From the NCBI GenBank assembly GCA_028278625.1, contig JANQDY010000125.1, positions 1 to 47,210 on the forward strand: a DNA stretch of 47,210 bases. The letters are read 5' to 3'. This document shows positions 18,721-27,879 of this stretch, piece by piece. The notes beneath the pieces are model-generated. The model was not told the origin of the DNA and did no database searches. It saw nothing but the letters and a program-made list of their open reading frames with translations. The position numbers and the translations under genes are program-made. How positions within the stretch are numbered: position 1 is the stretch's first letter; the number at the start of each line of letters is the position of its first letter. Source of the DNA: Thermodesulfobacteriota bacterium (GTDB taxonomy: Bacteria; Desulfobacterota; DSM-4660; Desulfatiglandales; Desulfatiglandaceae).

Positions 18721-19230
18721 ATGGCCCATGACCCAAAGGAAATACTGATCTTCGAAATGGGGCTACAGGATTTCCACCTGTTCTGGCCCACTTTTAAACG
18801 CATACTGGAGGATCAGGAGACATATGCATTTGAACCGAATCTGCCCTTTGAGGAAGCCCATGCCTTGTGGTGCCTGAGCCCGCAGAAATCCTTTGTGGCC
18901 AAAGAGAAAAACAAGGTATTGGGTTCCTATTTCATAAAACCGAACGCTTCCGGACCAGGTTCCCACATCTGCAATTGCGGATTCATTGTGCGTCCGGATG
19001 CCAGGGGGAAGGGCGTTGCCAAGCGTCTGTTTTGGCACGCTCAGAAGACGGCCGTTGATCTCGGTTATTTGGCAATGCAATTCAATTCCGTTGTTTCCAC
19101 AAATGAGGTTGCCGTGGATCTTTGGAAAAAGCTCGGTTTTCGCATCATCGGCCGTATTCCAAATGGATACAAGCATCGCAAGTACGGCTATGTGGATTCC
19201 TATATCATGTATAAGGAATTGGATGGATGA
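18721..19230 (+). CDS. GNAT-family N-acetyltransferase
   Basis: This 169-residue protein has motif A VRPDARGKGVAKRLF at about residues 90-104 and the motif B region NEVAVDLWKKLGF, both characteristic of GNATs that act on amino acids, phosphinothricin-like compounds or small amines. It begins 1 bp after the thioesterase stop. Its final codons overlap the start of a DJ-1/PfpI remnant. Confidence 0.85.
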   Translation: MAHDPKEILIFEMGLQDFHLFWPTFKRILEDQETYAFEPNLPFEEAHALWCLSPQKSFVAKEKNKVLGSYFIKPNASGPGSHICNCGFIVRPDARGKGVAKRLFWHAQKTAVDLGYLAMQFNSVVSTNEVAVDLWKKLGFRIIGRIPNGYKHRKYGYVDSYIMYKELDG

Positions 19231-19410
19231 GTGCTTTGGATATTGAAGTCCTCGATTTTTGTGGGCCCTTTGAGGTGTTCTCGGCAACTCGCTTAAACGG
19301 GGAAAAAAGGCGGGAAGCGTCTTGTCGTTTTTCCCGGCGGACGGGGGGGCGTGCGCAAAGAGATGGAGAACCGGGTGATACGCCAATGGGATGTCACGGA
19401 TCTGATTCTG
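19227..19410 (+). pseudogene. Internally deleted DJ-1/PfpI-family remnant
   Basis: An ATG overlapping the GNAT stop opens a frame reading LDFCGPFEVFSATRL, the typical N-terminus of DJ-1/PfpI (GATase1-like) proteins. The frame then runs into sequence that makes sense only in another frame, as VVFPGGRGGVRKEMEN. This resembles the conserved mid-protein motif normally about 50-60 residues further on. The catalytic Cys region and the C-terminal half are missing. I read this as a gene reduced by internal deletion and frameshift. Confidence 0.6.
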
Positions 19411-19422
19411 TGGGAGCCAAGC

Positions 19423-19914
19423 ATGGCAAGACGGTATTTCGAAGATCTGAGTGAAGGTGAAGCATTACATTGCAAACCGGTGGTCATGACCCGGGAAGCG
19501 ATTATCGATTTTGGGAAACGATTTGATCCCCAGGCTTTCCACATTGATGAGAGGGCTGCGGCCGGATCAGTTTTCCGCGGACTGGTTGCCTCTTCCTTGC
19601 ATACCCTCGCAGCCTGTACCCGGGTGGTGGTGGAAGCTCAGGGTGATATGGCGATTCTCAGCGGGGTTGGCATGCATGAGGTGAAAATGTTCAATCCGGT
19701 GCGGCCGGGGGATGTGCTTTCGGTGAGGGCCTGGTGGACGGAGCTGCGAAGATCGGAAAGCAAGCCGGATCGCGGATTTGCCGCAATCAGATGTCACGTG
19801 ACCAATCAGGAAAAGGCGCCGGTGATCGAATACGGCTATCGGTACCTGATCGCTTGCAGGAATTCCCACGGTCGGAATAGGAATCCGTCATCACTCCCGG
19901 CATCGTCAATTTAA
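19423..19914 (+). CDS. MaoC-like hydratase/dehydratase
   Basis: This 163-residue single-hotdog MaoC-type protein starts at ATG 19423, with GGGAG about 7 nt upstream. It has FEDLSEGEAL at the N-terminus, FDPQAFHIDERAA (hydratase-2 motif with Asp and His), FRGLVASSLHT and the C-terminal NPVRPGDVLSV. The family hydrates enoyl-CoA or acts on related acyl thioesters. The frame extends upstream to 19351, but that part is the DJ-1 remnant. Confidence 0.85.
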   Translation: MARRYFEDLSEGEALHCKPVVMTREAIIDFGKRFDPQAFHIDERAAAGSVFRGLVASSLHTLAACTRVVVEAQGDMAILSGVGMHEVKMFNPVRPGDVLSVRAWWTELRRSESKPDRGFAAIRCHVTNQEKAPVIEYGYRYLIACRNSHGRNRNPSSLPASSI

Positions 19915-19932
19915 GCGTCATTGAAAGGAAAA

Positions 19933-20394
19933 ATGATGAAAGCGGTAACGGAAAGGACTTTGACAACCTATTGCGGCATCTATTGCGGGGATTGTCCGCG
20001 CTATAATGCCAAGTTTTCCGATTTGTGCGGCGAACTGCTGGAGACCTTTGAAAGCAGCCACTTTTCTGAACTTGCAAGGGTTATTGCAAGGAAGGATCCG
20101 CAATTTAAGGAATATGACAGGATGCTTTCATTGTTAAAGACAATCGCCCAGCTGAAATGTGATTCCCCTTGCAGGTTCGGACGCAGTAGCGGTGAATCGT
20201 GCGGGGTTGTCAAGTGCAACAAAAAAAAGGGATTCCAAGGGTGTTGGGAGTGCGATAAGTTTGAGAAATGCCGAAAGCTTGATTTCCTCAAACCCTTTTG
20301 TGGAGATGCGCCCATCAAGAACCTTCGGAAGATCAGGGAGTACGGCATCGATAACTGGGCCGGGCACAGAGAAAAGCAATATCCCTGGCTGTGA
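19933..20394 (+). CDS. DUF3795-type cysteine-rich protein
   Basis: This small protein of about 153 residues has many cysteines in pairs: YCGIYCGDCPRY at the N-terminus, then CDSPCRFG, GESCGVVKC, GCWECDKFEKC and FCGD. The N-terminal CG-x-YCGDCP pattern and the spacing match the DUF3795 family as I remember it. The cysteines probably bind zinc or an iron-sulfur cluster. AAAGGA precedes the tandem ATGATG at 19933/19936. Its stop overlaps the region of the next start, so it is translationally coupled to the radical SAM gene at 20403. It may be a partner or substrate of that enzyme; this is inference. Confidence 0.8.
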   Translation: MMKAVTERTLTTYCGIYCGDCPRYNAKFSDLCGELLETFESSHFSELARVIARKDPQFKEYDRMLSLLKTIAQLKCDSPCRFGRSSGESCGVVKCNKKKGFQGCWECDKFEKCRKLDFLKPFCGDAPIKNLRKIREYGIDNWAGHREKQYPWL

Positions 20395-20402
20395 GAGGCC
20401 AT

Positions 20403-21680
20403 ATGGACTTTTCCCAACAGCAGCGTTTGGTGATCATCCCGGAAAGAAAGGGGACCGGTAAACGTTTGAAACAAACCTTTCCGCTCAGGATGTATCGATT
20501 TTCGGAGATAAGAACCCCGGGATTTGAATTCTGCTTTAACCTGAACGGTGAAATAACATCCATAAGAGGGTTGGATCGCACCTGGCCGCATCCCGCGGAG
20601 CATTTTAAGCGAACAGCGGGGAACGACTGGGTCTACTATACGGTGGGCGATAAGAGCGGCAGTGACGGGATTATTTCCTGGATGGGAGAGTATTACCTTC
20701 CCTGTCTGCCCTACAGCAGCAACCCGGTTTGGGATGTTCGGTATTTTTCAAATCCCGCCGTCATGAGTGCCCTGGCTGAATGGAGCCAGTTATACGCCAA
20801 CCTCTATATGGCGGACGAAAAGGGCCTCTATTCCCACGCCTCGGATCTGATAAAGCGAATATTGGCCAATGATGATACGACCCTTCATGAACGGGCCAAA
20901 GAATTAAACAGGATCATCGGCGGCCGGATTTCCGTGCTGCCCCCTGACACGCGGCATGTGGATTATGATATTATTCCGTTAAATATCGCGGATGGATGCC
21001 TCTATCACTGCAGGTTCTGCTGCGTAAAATCGGAACGAAACTTCAAGAAGAGATCAAGAGAGGATATCCTTAAACAGATTGCCGCACTGAAACGCTATTT
21101 TGGGGCCAACGCCATCAATTATCATGCGTTGTTCCTGGGCAACCACGATGCTCTCGCGGCCGGGAGTGATCTGATCTGTTTTGCCGCGGAGCAGGCCTGC
21201 GAGGCATTCGGATTCGGCCGGCGCCGGGATCAGGACCCGTTTCTATATCTTTTCGGCAGTGTTGGCGCCTTTTTGGGGGCGAAAAAGGGTTTTTTTGAAA
21301 AGCTGAATGAATTGCCCTTTTATACGTTTCTAAACATCGGATTTGAATCCATTGATTCCAAAACCCTTGAGAGTATCGGCAAGCCCATCACCGGCGAACA
21401 GGTTAAGGAAGCCTTCAAAAAAAAGACGGAAATCAACGGTGCCTACGACGGAATTGAAGTGACCGGAAACTTTGTTATCGGGGACAATCTGCCGGTTGAA
21501 CACAATTTGTCTCTCATGGCACTCTTGAAGAACGCATCCGTGAAAAAGAAAGCAAAAGGTGCCATATACCTGTCGCCCTTAAAAGAGAGCCCCAAGAAGA
21601 GAGAGCTGTTGCACCCGTTTTATGAGATCAAAGAGGAGAGCCAACTGCCGGTCTATGTGTATCTGATTCAGCGGTTGTGA
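20403..21680 (+). CDS. Radical SAM protein of unknown substrate
   Basis: This 425-residue protein starts at ATG 20403; GAGAGG lies just upstream, and a GTG at 20391 is an alternative. The radical SAM motif CLYHCRFC (C199-x3-C203-x2-C206) sits mid-protein, after an unusually long N-terminal region of about 190 residues. A later stretch (FLNIGFESIDSKTLESIGKP) matches the Elp3-like radical SAM barrel, where such GxES motifs contact SAM. It forms a coupled pair with the cysteine-rich DUF3795 protein. The reaction is unknown. Confidence 0.8.
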   Translation: MDFSQQQRLVIIPERKGTGKRLKQTFPLRMYRFSEIRTPGFEFCFNLNGEITSIRGLDRTWPHPAEHFKRTAGNDWVYYTVGDKSGSDGIISWMGEYYLPCLPYSSNPVWDVRYFSNPAVMSALAEWSQLYANLYMADEKGLYSHASDLIKRILANDDTTLHERAKELNRIIGGRISVLPPDTRHVDYDIIPLNIADGCLYHCRFCCVKSERNFKKRSREDILKQIAALKRYFGANAINYHALFLGNHDALAAGSDLICFAAEQACEAFGFGRRRDQDPFLYLFGSVGAFLGAKKGFFEKLNELPFYTFLNIGFESIDSKTLESIGKPITGEQVKEAFKKKTEINGAYDGIEVTGNFVIGDNLPVEHNLSLMALLKNASVKKKAKGAIYLSPLKESPKKRELLHPFYEIKEESQLPVYVYLIQRL

Positions 21681-21853
21681 GCCTGCCACCGGGCCCTGAT
21701 TTTGAAGTGGAACCGTCGGGGGCGGCACGCATTGTCCCACGGCGAAACAATCGGACTGGGGTCCACGGCCTATGAATTGGTAAATGTGACATCCCGGTGA
21801 AGAAATGAACTTTAAATACTGAGGATTGACATCATATGTGGCGTGAGGAAGAG

Positions 21854-22273
21854 ATGTTTAGGTTTTTGAAGAAATATGAGAAGTTCATGGTGCAGGTGTT
21901 GATGGTGCTGATGGCGGTGGTCTTGGGCTTTGCGACCCTGGATCTTGGCTGGCTTGTGGTAAAAGACGTTATACAGCATCCCTTCATGCTCTTGAGCGTT
22001 GATCAATTGTTGGATATATTCGGGCTTTTCATGTTGGTGGTCATCGGAATCGAACTTCTTGAGACCCTGATGAAGGCCTACATAACGGACGGCCAGCCCC
22101 ACTATGAGGTGGTTCTTTCGGTGGCCATCATTGCCATTGCCCGAAAGGTCATTATCCTCGATTTCAGAAACCTGGACGGGTTCACCTTGATGGGCATCGC
22201 TTCCGTGGTCATTGCCCTCACGCTCGGCTATTTCTTGGTGAAAAAAGGCCAGTCCCAGAACAAGGAAGAATGA
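21854..22273 (+). CDS. PsiE-like four-helix membrane protein
   Basis: This protein of 139 residues starts at ATG 21854 (AGGA 6-9 nt upstream); ATG 21836 would add six residues. Four hydrophobic helices lie at about 12-36, 48-70, 86-103 and 111-130, and the central LFMLVVIGIELLETLMKAYI resembles the phosphate-starvation-inducible PsiE family. The function of PsiE is not established. The charged C-terminus is cytoplasmic by the positive-inside pattern. It stands alone, with about 150 bp before it and 480 bp after. Confidence 0.75.
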   Translation: MFRFLKKYEKFMVQVLMVLMAVVLGFATLDLGWLVVKDVIQHPFMLLSVDQLLDIFGLFMLVVIGIELLETLMKAYITDGQPHYEVVLSVAIIAIARKVIILDFRNLDGFTLMGIASVVIALTLGYFLVKKGQSQNKEE

Positions 22274-22755
22274 CGCACCCATCCCTCCAGGAAAGACCGG
22301 TCGGGATGCCCCCCATGGGAGATTCCGGAACCTGGCCGAAATTAAGGATGACACCGTTCGTTACACGTGACCGAAATCGGACATCTCCTTTAATCTGTTG
22401 AAAAATCATGGTAAAAGGATGCGCATGACCTGATTGTGTCAATAATTGTTGCACCCTTCCCATACCCTTGATTCACCCCTTGAAACCTTCCATGGGGCAG
22501 CACCTTTCGTTATCCATCCCGAACCTGTGAAAAAGTGAAATTTTAGTATCTCTTTGGATTTACTATATTAATACCCCTGTTCGCTTTTCTGGGGCCATTT
22601 CTCTCGGTGCCCCCCGTCCGGTTTTGGCCCATACTTGGCACACATCTTCCATATACCGGCCCAAAAGCGCGCGATTTTAAAATCGGGAACAGAAGATGCG
22701 GGCAGATGGGTCCTGCTTTCGTCGGGAAGAAGGAGATAACAAAAGGAGAAAAATC
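22274..22755 (+). other. Non-coding 482-bp region upstream of the chemoreceptor
   Basis: No credible gene was found here. There is a perfect palindrome CGATTTTAAAATCG (22671-22684) about 70 bp before the MCP start. At 22636-22650 the sequence TGGCAC-N5-TTCC resembles a sigma-54 promoter but lacks the highly conserved -12 G. The region is long for a leader and may hold an unrecognised promoter or small RNA. Confidence 0.4.
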
Positions 22756-24687
22756 ATGTTTAAAAATTTGACCGTAGGAAAAAGAATCATTTTCGGATTC
22801 ACGCTGCTGCTCATACTGCTTGTGGCCGTATGGGGTATCGCTTTTTTCGGTTTTGGGAAAGCTTCCGAAGGATTTACGCAGTATCGCGGGCTTGCCCGGG
22901 ACACCAATCTGTCGGGGCGATTGCAGGCCAATATGCTGATGGTTCGCATGAACGTAAAGGACTTCATCATCACTGGGAGCGACAAGGATCGTGAACAGTA
23001 CGAGTCATACTTTAAGAAAATGGAAGGGTTCCTGGCGGAATCCCAAAAAGAAATCCAGAATCCCGAACGTGCGGCCATAATAGATAACGTGGAAAAAGAG
23101 GTGGTCGAATATAATGAAGGATTCCACAAAGTCCTCGCCTTCAAGGAGGAGCGAAACAGCCTGGTTTACGACGTGTTAAACGTCAAGGGGCCGCTCATGG
23201 AAAAGAGCCTCACCCAGATAATGATCTCGGCGGAGAAGGATCAGGATATGACCGCCGCCTTTCAGTCGGGCCTTGCCATGAAACACCTGCTCCTGGCCCG
23301 CCTATATGTGATCAAATTCCTGGATACCAATGCACAGACGGATATTGACCGGGTCCATGAGGAGTTTGTCAAGTTGAACGAGCGGCTGGGCATCCTGGAT
23401 AAGGAACTGGAAAACCCCAAGCGTCGCGAGCTTCTAAAGACGGTGATGGATTCCGAGAAGGAGTACATCAAAGCCTTCAGCCAGTTGACAACCGTTATTT
23501 TCGAGCGCAATAAAATCATCACGGACACGCTTGATCGCATCGGACCGATCGTGGCCAAGGAAGTGGAGGATGTGAAGCTCTCCGTCAAAGCTGATCAGGA
23601 CGAGCTGGGACCGAAGCTGCAGGCCTCCAATGCCACCAGCAATCTGTTGATGACCATCGTGGGGATTGCGGCTCTGGTCATCGGCGTTTTTCTGGCCTTC
23701 GTGATAACCCGGGGGATCACCGGACCTCTGAGCCGCATTATCGTGGGCCTAAATGACGGCGCGGACCAGGTTTCTTCAGCGTCATCGGAAGTTTCCTCAT
23801 CCAGCCAGTCTCTTGCGGAGGGATCATCGCAACAGGCCGCATCCATTGAGGAAACCTCCGCTTCACTGGAAGAGATCGCCTCCATGACCAAACAGAATGC
23901 AAGCAATTCAAAGGAGGCCGATCAATTGATGAAAGAGGCCAATAACAGTGTGGGTCAGGCCAACGGCTCCATGAATGAACTGACCCAATCCATGGGAGAG
24001 ATTTCCACGGCCAGCGAGGAGACCTCAAAGATCATCAAGACCATTGACGAGATCGCCTTCCAGACCAATCTCCTGGCCCTGAATGCGGCGGTTGAGGCGG
24101 CACGGGCAGGTGAGGCGGGCGCGGGATTCGCGGTTGTGGCGGACGAAGTGCGAAATCTGGCCATGCGGGCCGCGGAAGCCGCCAAGAACACGGCCGAACT
24201 CATTGAAGGGACGGTCAAGAAAGTGAACGACGGATCGACACTTGTGGAAAAGACCAACGAGGATTTCAACCGGGTGGAAACCAATGCCTTGAAGGTGGGA
24301 GAACTTGTTGGCGAAATAGCCGCCGCATCCGATGAGCAGTCTCAGGGGATCGAGCAGGTGAATACGGCCGTTGCCGACATGGACAAAGTGGTCCAGCAGA
24401 ATGCATCCTCAGCCGAGGAATCGGCCAGTGCCTCGGAAGAAATGAATGCTCAGGCGGAACAGATGAAGAACATGGTGGGCGAGCTTGTGGCCCTCGTGGG
24501 TGGAAAAGCGGGCGAGAGGCGCACGGTCCATGGAAGGGCAAGTGTCAAAGGGGCCAATGATGTGAAAGAACCGGCCAGACGGAAATCCATGGCCCTTGGT
24601 GCGCCGCGAAAAAAAGAGGGCGGCCCCAAGGAACCGACCCCCGAAGAAATCCTTCCCCTGGACGACAAGACTCTTGAATCCTTCTGA
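22756..24687 (+). CDS. Methyl-accepting chemotaxis protein
   Basis: This 643-residue chemoreceptor starts at ATG 22756 with AAAGGAGA upstream. TM1 is at residues 11-32 and TM2 at about 295-318. The periplasmic part of about 255 residues is all-helical and resembles the helical bimodular (HBM) sensor. The HAMP is very short: after TM2 only about 20 residues ([17 protein letters not shown]) precede the long coiled coil. The signalling tip is canonical ([19 protein letters not shown], then VADEVRNLA). There is no CheR-binding pentapeptide; the C-terminus ends DKTLESF after a basic linker. No che genes are nearby, so it works with a cluster elsewhere. The ligand is unknown; HBM sensors are known for organic acids. 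Confidence 0.9.
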   Translation: MFKNLTVGKRIIFGFTLLLILLVAVWGIAFFGFGKASEGFTQYRGLARDTNLSGRLQANMLMVRMNVKDFIITGSDKDREQYESYFKKMEGFLAESQKEIQNPERAAIIDNVEKEVVEYNEGFHKVLAFKEERNSLVYDVLNVKGPLMEKSLTQIMISAEKDQDMTAAFQSGLAMKHLLLARLYVIKFLDTNAQTDIDRVHEEFVKLNERLGILDKELENPKRRELLKTVMDSEKEYIKAFSQLTTVIFERNKIITDTLDRIGPIVAKEVEDVKLSVKADQDELGPKLQASNATSNLLMTIVGIAALVIGVFLAFVITRGITGPLSRIIVGLNDGADQVSSASSEVSSSSQSLAEGSSQQAASIEETSASLEEIASMTKQNASNSKEADQLMKEANNSVGQANGSMNELTQSMGEISTASEETSKIIKTIDEIAFQTNLLALNAAVEAARAGEAGAGFAVVADEVRNLAMRAAEAAKNTAELIEGTVKKVNDGSTLVEKTNEDFNRVETNALKVGELVGEIAAASDEQSQGIEQVNTAVADMDKVVQQNASSAEESASASEEMNAQAEQMKNMVGELVALVGGKAGERRTVHGRASVKGANDVKEPARRKSMALGAPRKKEGGPKEPTPEEILPLDDKTLESF

Positions 24688-24698
24688 TTTGTCGATGG

Positions 24699-24743
24699 AT
24701 GCCGGCTTTCTCCCGTTTCCCAGGACGGGAGATGGGCCGGCAT
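24699..24743. terminator. Bidirectional hairpin between convergent genes
   Basis: The outer stem ATGCCGGC (24699-24706) pairs with GCCGGCAT (24736-24743), and an inner stem CTCCCGT (24710-24716) pairs with ACGGGAG (24725-24731). It fills the gap between the MCP stop and the stop of the convergent methyltransferase gene. A short T-run follows on the plus strand only. Confidence 0.65.
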
Positions 24744-27371
24744 TTAAGCCATTTCCATCATTCGTTTGATTTTCTTCACGCCATCCGCCGCATCCGTTGC
24801 ATGGGCATCCGCGCCACAGGCCTTGACGAATTTGAGCGTCAGGGCCGCACCGCCGCAAATGATCTTGACATGGTCGGCCAGATCACTCTCTTTAATGGCC
24901 AAAACGGTCTCCTCCACATGGGGATCGCCGGTGGTCAGAAGGGATGAAAGCCCAACAATGTGTGCATTGTGCTCCCTTGCGGCATTTACGAAGTCCTGGG
25001 CAGGGACATTTTCCCCGAGATCAATCACCTTAAAGCCGGAGGTCTCAAGCAGCAGCTTTGTTAGATTTTTGCCAATGTCATGGAGATCCCCGAATACGGT
25101 TCCCAGAACAATGGTTCCAAGACTCTCAGTCCCGCCATCCTTTTTGAGATGGGGGGTCACCAGGTCCACGCAGGCCTGCATGGATTTTGCCGCCATCATC
25201 ATTTCAGGCACGAAGATTCTTTTTTGTTCAAACTTTTCACCAACCTTGTTGAGGCCGGGGATGAGATAACCGTTGATGATCTCCTGTGGGTCAGCGCCCC
25301 GGTCCAGCGCCTTTCGGGTGTAATCGACGGCCGACTGCTTTTTGCCGGAAATAACCGCGTCCTTGATCTTTTCAAGATCGGTGCTCTTCTTCACGGCAGC
25401 TGTCTCCGCCGAAGCGCCCGCGTTACCGGATTTTTTTCTTTCCGTGGCGGAAAGATAGCGCATGCAGTATTCATCTTTTCCGAGCAGCAGGTCAGACAGG
25501 AGAACCGCGTTGACCATCTCCCGCAAAGAGGGATCCATGATCGGACAGGTCATGCCGTTTAAAACCGCCATGGCCAGAAATATGGCGTTGATGGCGGAGC
25601 GGTTCGGCAGTCCGAATGAGATATTGCTTAACCCCAGGGTCTGGTTGACACCCAGTTCGTCCCGGATCAGCTGAAGGGCCCGCAGGGTCTCAAGTCCCGA
25701 CCGGTCGTCGGCGCTCACCGCCATGGCAAGGGGATCGATGATCACGTCTTCCCTTGGAATACCCGCCTGATCTGCACGATCCACAATCATTTTGGCGATT
25801 TCAAGGCGTTTTTCCGCTGCTTTCGGAATGCCGCTATCATCCATGGTAAGGCCGATCACCGCGGCGCCGTGGGCCTTTACCAGGGGCAGCACCTGATCCA
25901 GTTTCTGTTTTTCGCCGTTGACCGAATTGACCAGCGCTTTTCCCCTATAGACGCTGAGCGCCGCTTCAAGGGCTTTGGGAAGGGCCGAGTCGATACAGAG
26001 GGGCACGTCCGTCACTTCCTGTATCGCCACAACCGCTTGTTTCAGGGTCTTGGGCTCATCAATGCCGGACACCCCCACATTCACATCCAGGATATGGGCC
26101 CCTGCTTCAACCTGCAGGATGGCCTCCGACCGCACCATGTCCAGGTTCCCTTTTTCGAGAGCCTCCGCCAGCGGTTTTCGGCCAGTGGGATTGATGCGCT
26201 CGCCAATCATCACAACCGGCTGTGAAGGGCCGATCACCACGGTTTTTGAAGCGCTCGAAACGGTGGTTTCAACCGGCTCGGCAATGGCTCCCGCTGTATG
26301 AAATACCCTTTTGACCCGGGCCCTGGTATCCCGGTCAATTCTACCGTATTCCGCGGCTGTTTTGAGGGCGGTTTTAACGTTTTCATCGGGCGTGCCATAG
26401 GTGAGTCCCACGGTATCGATGGAGAAATTGTGAAGCGGGGCCCCGTTATCAATGAGTTGTCTCACTTCTTGGGCCACCTCTTCCGGCGTACCGTTTTTCA
26501 TGAGGACCGGGCTGATGCGGGCATTTAGCGCAACGTTGGGCCCGAATACTTCGCGGGTTCGTCTCACATCGGAACCGAAACCGATTTCAATAAATTCGAG
26601 ATGTTTCACTTTTGCGTATCCGTCCAGCACCTCGTCAACGGAACCGCAGTGATGAATCCCCACCGGATGGCACGCTTCCGCCACACGATTGTCGTATTCC
26701 AGTACCTGTGATTCGTATGTTTCAAGGGAGATCTGTTCGGCCGTGCAGTTGGGAAAAACATACAGCTTGGGGTCACACATGGGGGTTACATCCACTGCGC
26801 CCGTGCCGGTGGTACGGTGGTTGAATTGAAAGAGCCGGATGATGCATTCCGTACAGATCCCCATGAGATGGCGGCACAGTCGGGGGTTTTCATAAAAGTC
26901 GAAATAGAGCTGGTCCCCGCGTATTTTGAGTGCCAGGTTCTGAACACCCGTGGTGTTGATATCCCCCACCACACGGCCGTATGTTTCTTTGAGATAGTCG
27001 ATTTGACGAATCATGTCGGTCATGGGATAGGACGCAAAGATATCCGGCACTTCCAGTTTCATGATATCATCTTCCGGGAGATTGAGCGGCATGGCCCATG
27101 GAAGGGCATCATCCTTATAAACGATCTCGCACCCGAAAATGGAAGGGAGCATGACCATGCCGAAAGTGATCAGGGGTTTCGGTTTCGGGTCCGGATCTCC
27201 CAGACCCACATCGCCGAATCGATCATACAGTCGCTTGTCAATCTCCATTCTGGTTTGAACCCGCACTTCCGGATCAAAATAGTACTCTTTCCCAAAGGAA
27301 ATACCGTAATGCTTGTGGAACCAGTCCGGATAAAAACCGACGCCAAGGGGAATGTGTTCTTTTTCCGTCAT
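24744..27371 (-). CDS. UroD-like / pterin-methyltransferase / corrinoid-protein fusion
   Basis: This 875-residue soluble protein joins three methyl-transfer modules. Residues 1-345 are a UroD/MtaA-like methyltransferase with a Zn-type motif IHHCG (H-x-C). Residues about 375-645 are a pterin-binding (MtrH/AcsE/MetH-like) domain with MIGERINPTGRK, HILDVNVG and CIDS. Residues 660-745 are a four-helix corrinoid cap, and 752-872 a B12-binding Rossmann domain with D762-x-H764-x2-G767 (GDLHDIGKN). Together these could move a methyl group from a donor to the corrinoid and on to tetrahydrofolate in one polypeptide. Such modules are usually separate subunits. The MetH homocysteine-binding domain is absent. 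A sigma-54-type promoter and enhancer-like dyads lie upstream, with a sigma-54 activator as the next gene. The methyl donor is unknown. Confidence 0.88.
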   Translation of the reverse strand: MTEKEHIPLGVGFYPDWFHKHYGISFGKEYYFDPEVRVQTRMEIDKRLYDRFGDVGLGDPDPKPKPLITFGMVMLPSIFGCEIVYKDDALPWAMPLNLPEDDIMKLEVPDIFASYPMTDMIRQIDYLKETYGRVVGDINTTGVQNLALKIRGDQLYFDFYENPRLCRHLMGICTECIIRLFQFNHRTTGTGAVDVTPMCDPKLYVFPNCTAEQISLETYESQVLEYDNRVAEACHPVGIHHCGSVDEVLDGYAKVKHLEFIEIGFGSDVRRTREVFGPNVALNARISPVLMKNGTPEEVAQEVRQLIDNGAPLHNFSIDTVGLTYGTPDENVKTALKTAAEYGRIDRDTRARVKRVFHTAGAIAEPVETTVSSASKTVVIGPSQPVVMIGERINPTGRKPLAEALEKGNLDMVRSEAILQVEAGAHILDVNVGVSGIDEPKTLKQAVVAIQEVTDVPLCIDSALPKALEAALSVYRGKALVNSVNGEKQKLDQVLPLVKAHGAAVIGLTMDDSGIPKAAEKRLEIAKMIVDRADQAGIPREDVIIDPLAMAVSADDRSGLETLRALQLIRDELGVNQTLGLSNISFGLPNRSAINAIFLAMAVLNGMTCPIMDPSLREMVNAVLLSDLLLGKDEYCMRYLSATERKKSGNAGASAETAAVKKSTDLEKIKDAVISGKKQSAVDYTRKALDRGADPQEIINGYLIPGLNKVGEKFEQKRIFVPEMMMAAKSMQACVDLVTPHLKKDGGTESLGTIVLGTVFGDLHDIGKNLTKLLLETSGFKVIDLGENVPAQDFVNAAREHNAHIVGLSSLLTTGDPHVEETVLAIKESDLADHVKIICGGAALTLKFVKACGADAHATDAADGVKKIKRMMEMA

Positions 27372-27429
27372 AACATATCTTTCCTTATTCGCTCTTTTTA
27401 AGTCTATATTGCATTTGGTTTACAAGCCT

Positions 27430-27444
27430 TCAACGAATGTGCCA
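27430..27444 (-). promoter_or_regulatory. Sigma-54 (-24/-12) promoter of the methyltransferase fusion
   Basis: On the minus strand this reads TGGCAC-N5-TTGA, one mismatch from the TGGCAC-N5-TTGC consensus, with the -24 GG and -12 G intact and correct spacing. Transcription would start about 45-50 bp before ATG 27371. A sigma-54 activator gene is adjacent. Confidence 0.6.
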
Positions 27445-27618
27445 AACGGATGAAGGGGGGACGATTTTGTATGATATTGCCGATGGGTAAACAGATTACA
27501 GTATGTGCCACATTTCAACAACATAATTCCTCTTGCCGGGCTTTTGCGGGCCATCATTTTAAAGACGCAATATTATTCGCTGATGGTGAAAGCCTGAGCA
27601 GAGGTTGATAGAATCCCT

Positions 27619-27634
27619 GGTGCATTTTTGCAGT
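27619..27634. promoter_or_regulatory. Enhancer-like dyad 1
   Basis: GGTGCA-TTTT-TGCAGT: the right arm matches TGCACC at four of six positions. It lies about 180 bp upstream of the -24/-12 element and 29 bp from dyad 2. Confidence 0.45.
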
Positions 27635-27647
27635 AAGGGAGAAGTTT

Positions 27648-27663
27648 GGTGCAAAAACACACC
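27648..27663. promoter_or_regulatory. Enhancer-like dyad 2
   Basis: GGTGCA-AAAA-CACACC has the same left arm and the same 4-nt spacer as dyads 1 and 3. The right arm matches at four of six positions. Confidence 0.45.
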
Positions 27664-27840
27664 GCAAGCAGATCAGAAACCCCATCCAAAAACTTCCATT
27701 GTCGATGGGTGGACAATTTGACAATAATAAAAACGCGTTAAATGGAAAACCGCTTTTGGACTCACCAATATGCTTTTGGGAAGAATTGAAGACCGCCCCA
27801 TGGAGCAAGAGAGGATGTGGAGACGGAAAAGCCTTATCTT

Positions 27841-27856
27841 GGTGCAATACTGCACC
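27841..27856. promoter_or_regulatory. Enhancer-like dyad 3 (perfect)
   Basis: GGTGCA-ATAC-TGCACC is a perfect 6-bp inverted repeat with a 4-nt spacer. It lies 24 bp beyond the 3' end of the activator gene and about 400 bp upstream of the sigma-54 promoter. The rest of the 508-bp gap (27372-27879) holds no credible gene; a 97-residue minus-strand frame there lacks coding signs. Confidence 0.5.
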
Positions 27857-27879
27857 ATGGAAAAAGGATTGCGGATAAT

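Noticed and set aside
21678..21799. Possible second UGA read-through at the end of the radical SAM gene
   Set aside because: The frame stays open for about 40 codons after the TGA, but the translation has no family-like sequence and no SECIS-like hairpin, and the protein already ends naturally.
22636..22650. Sigma-54-like element TGGCAC-N5-TTCC before the MCP
   Set aside because: The most conserved -12 G is C here, and no activator is nearby, so it is mentioned only as part of the gap.
27554..27847. 97-residue minus-strand frame in the gap before the methyltransferase fusion
   Set aside because: There is no ribosome site or recognisable domain, and it overlaps the three dyads that better explain the region.
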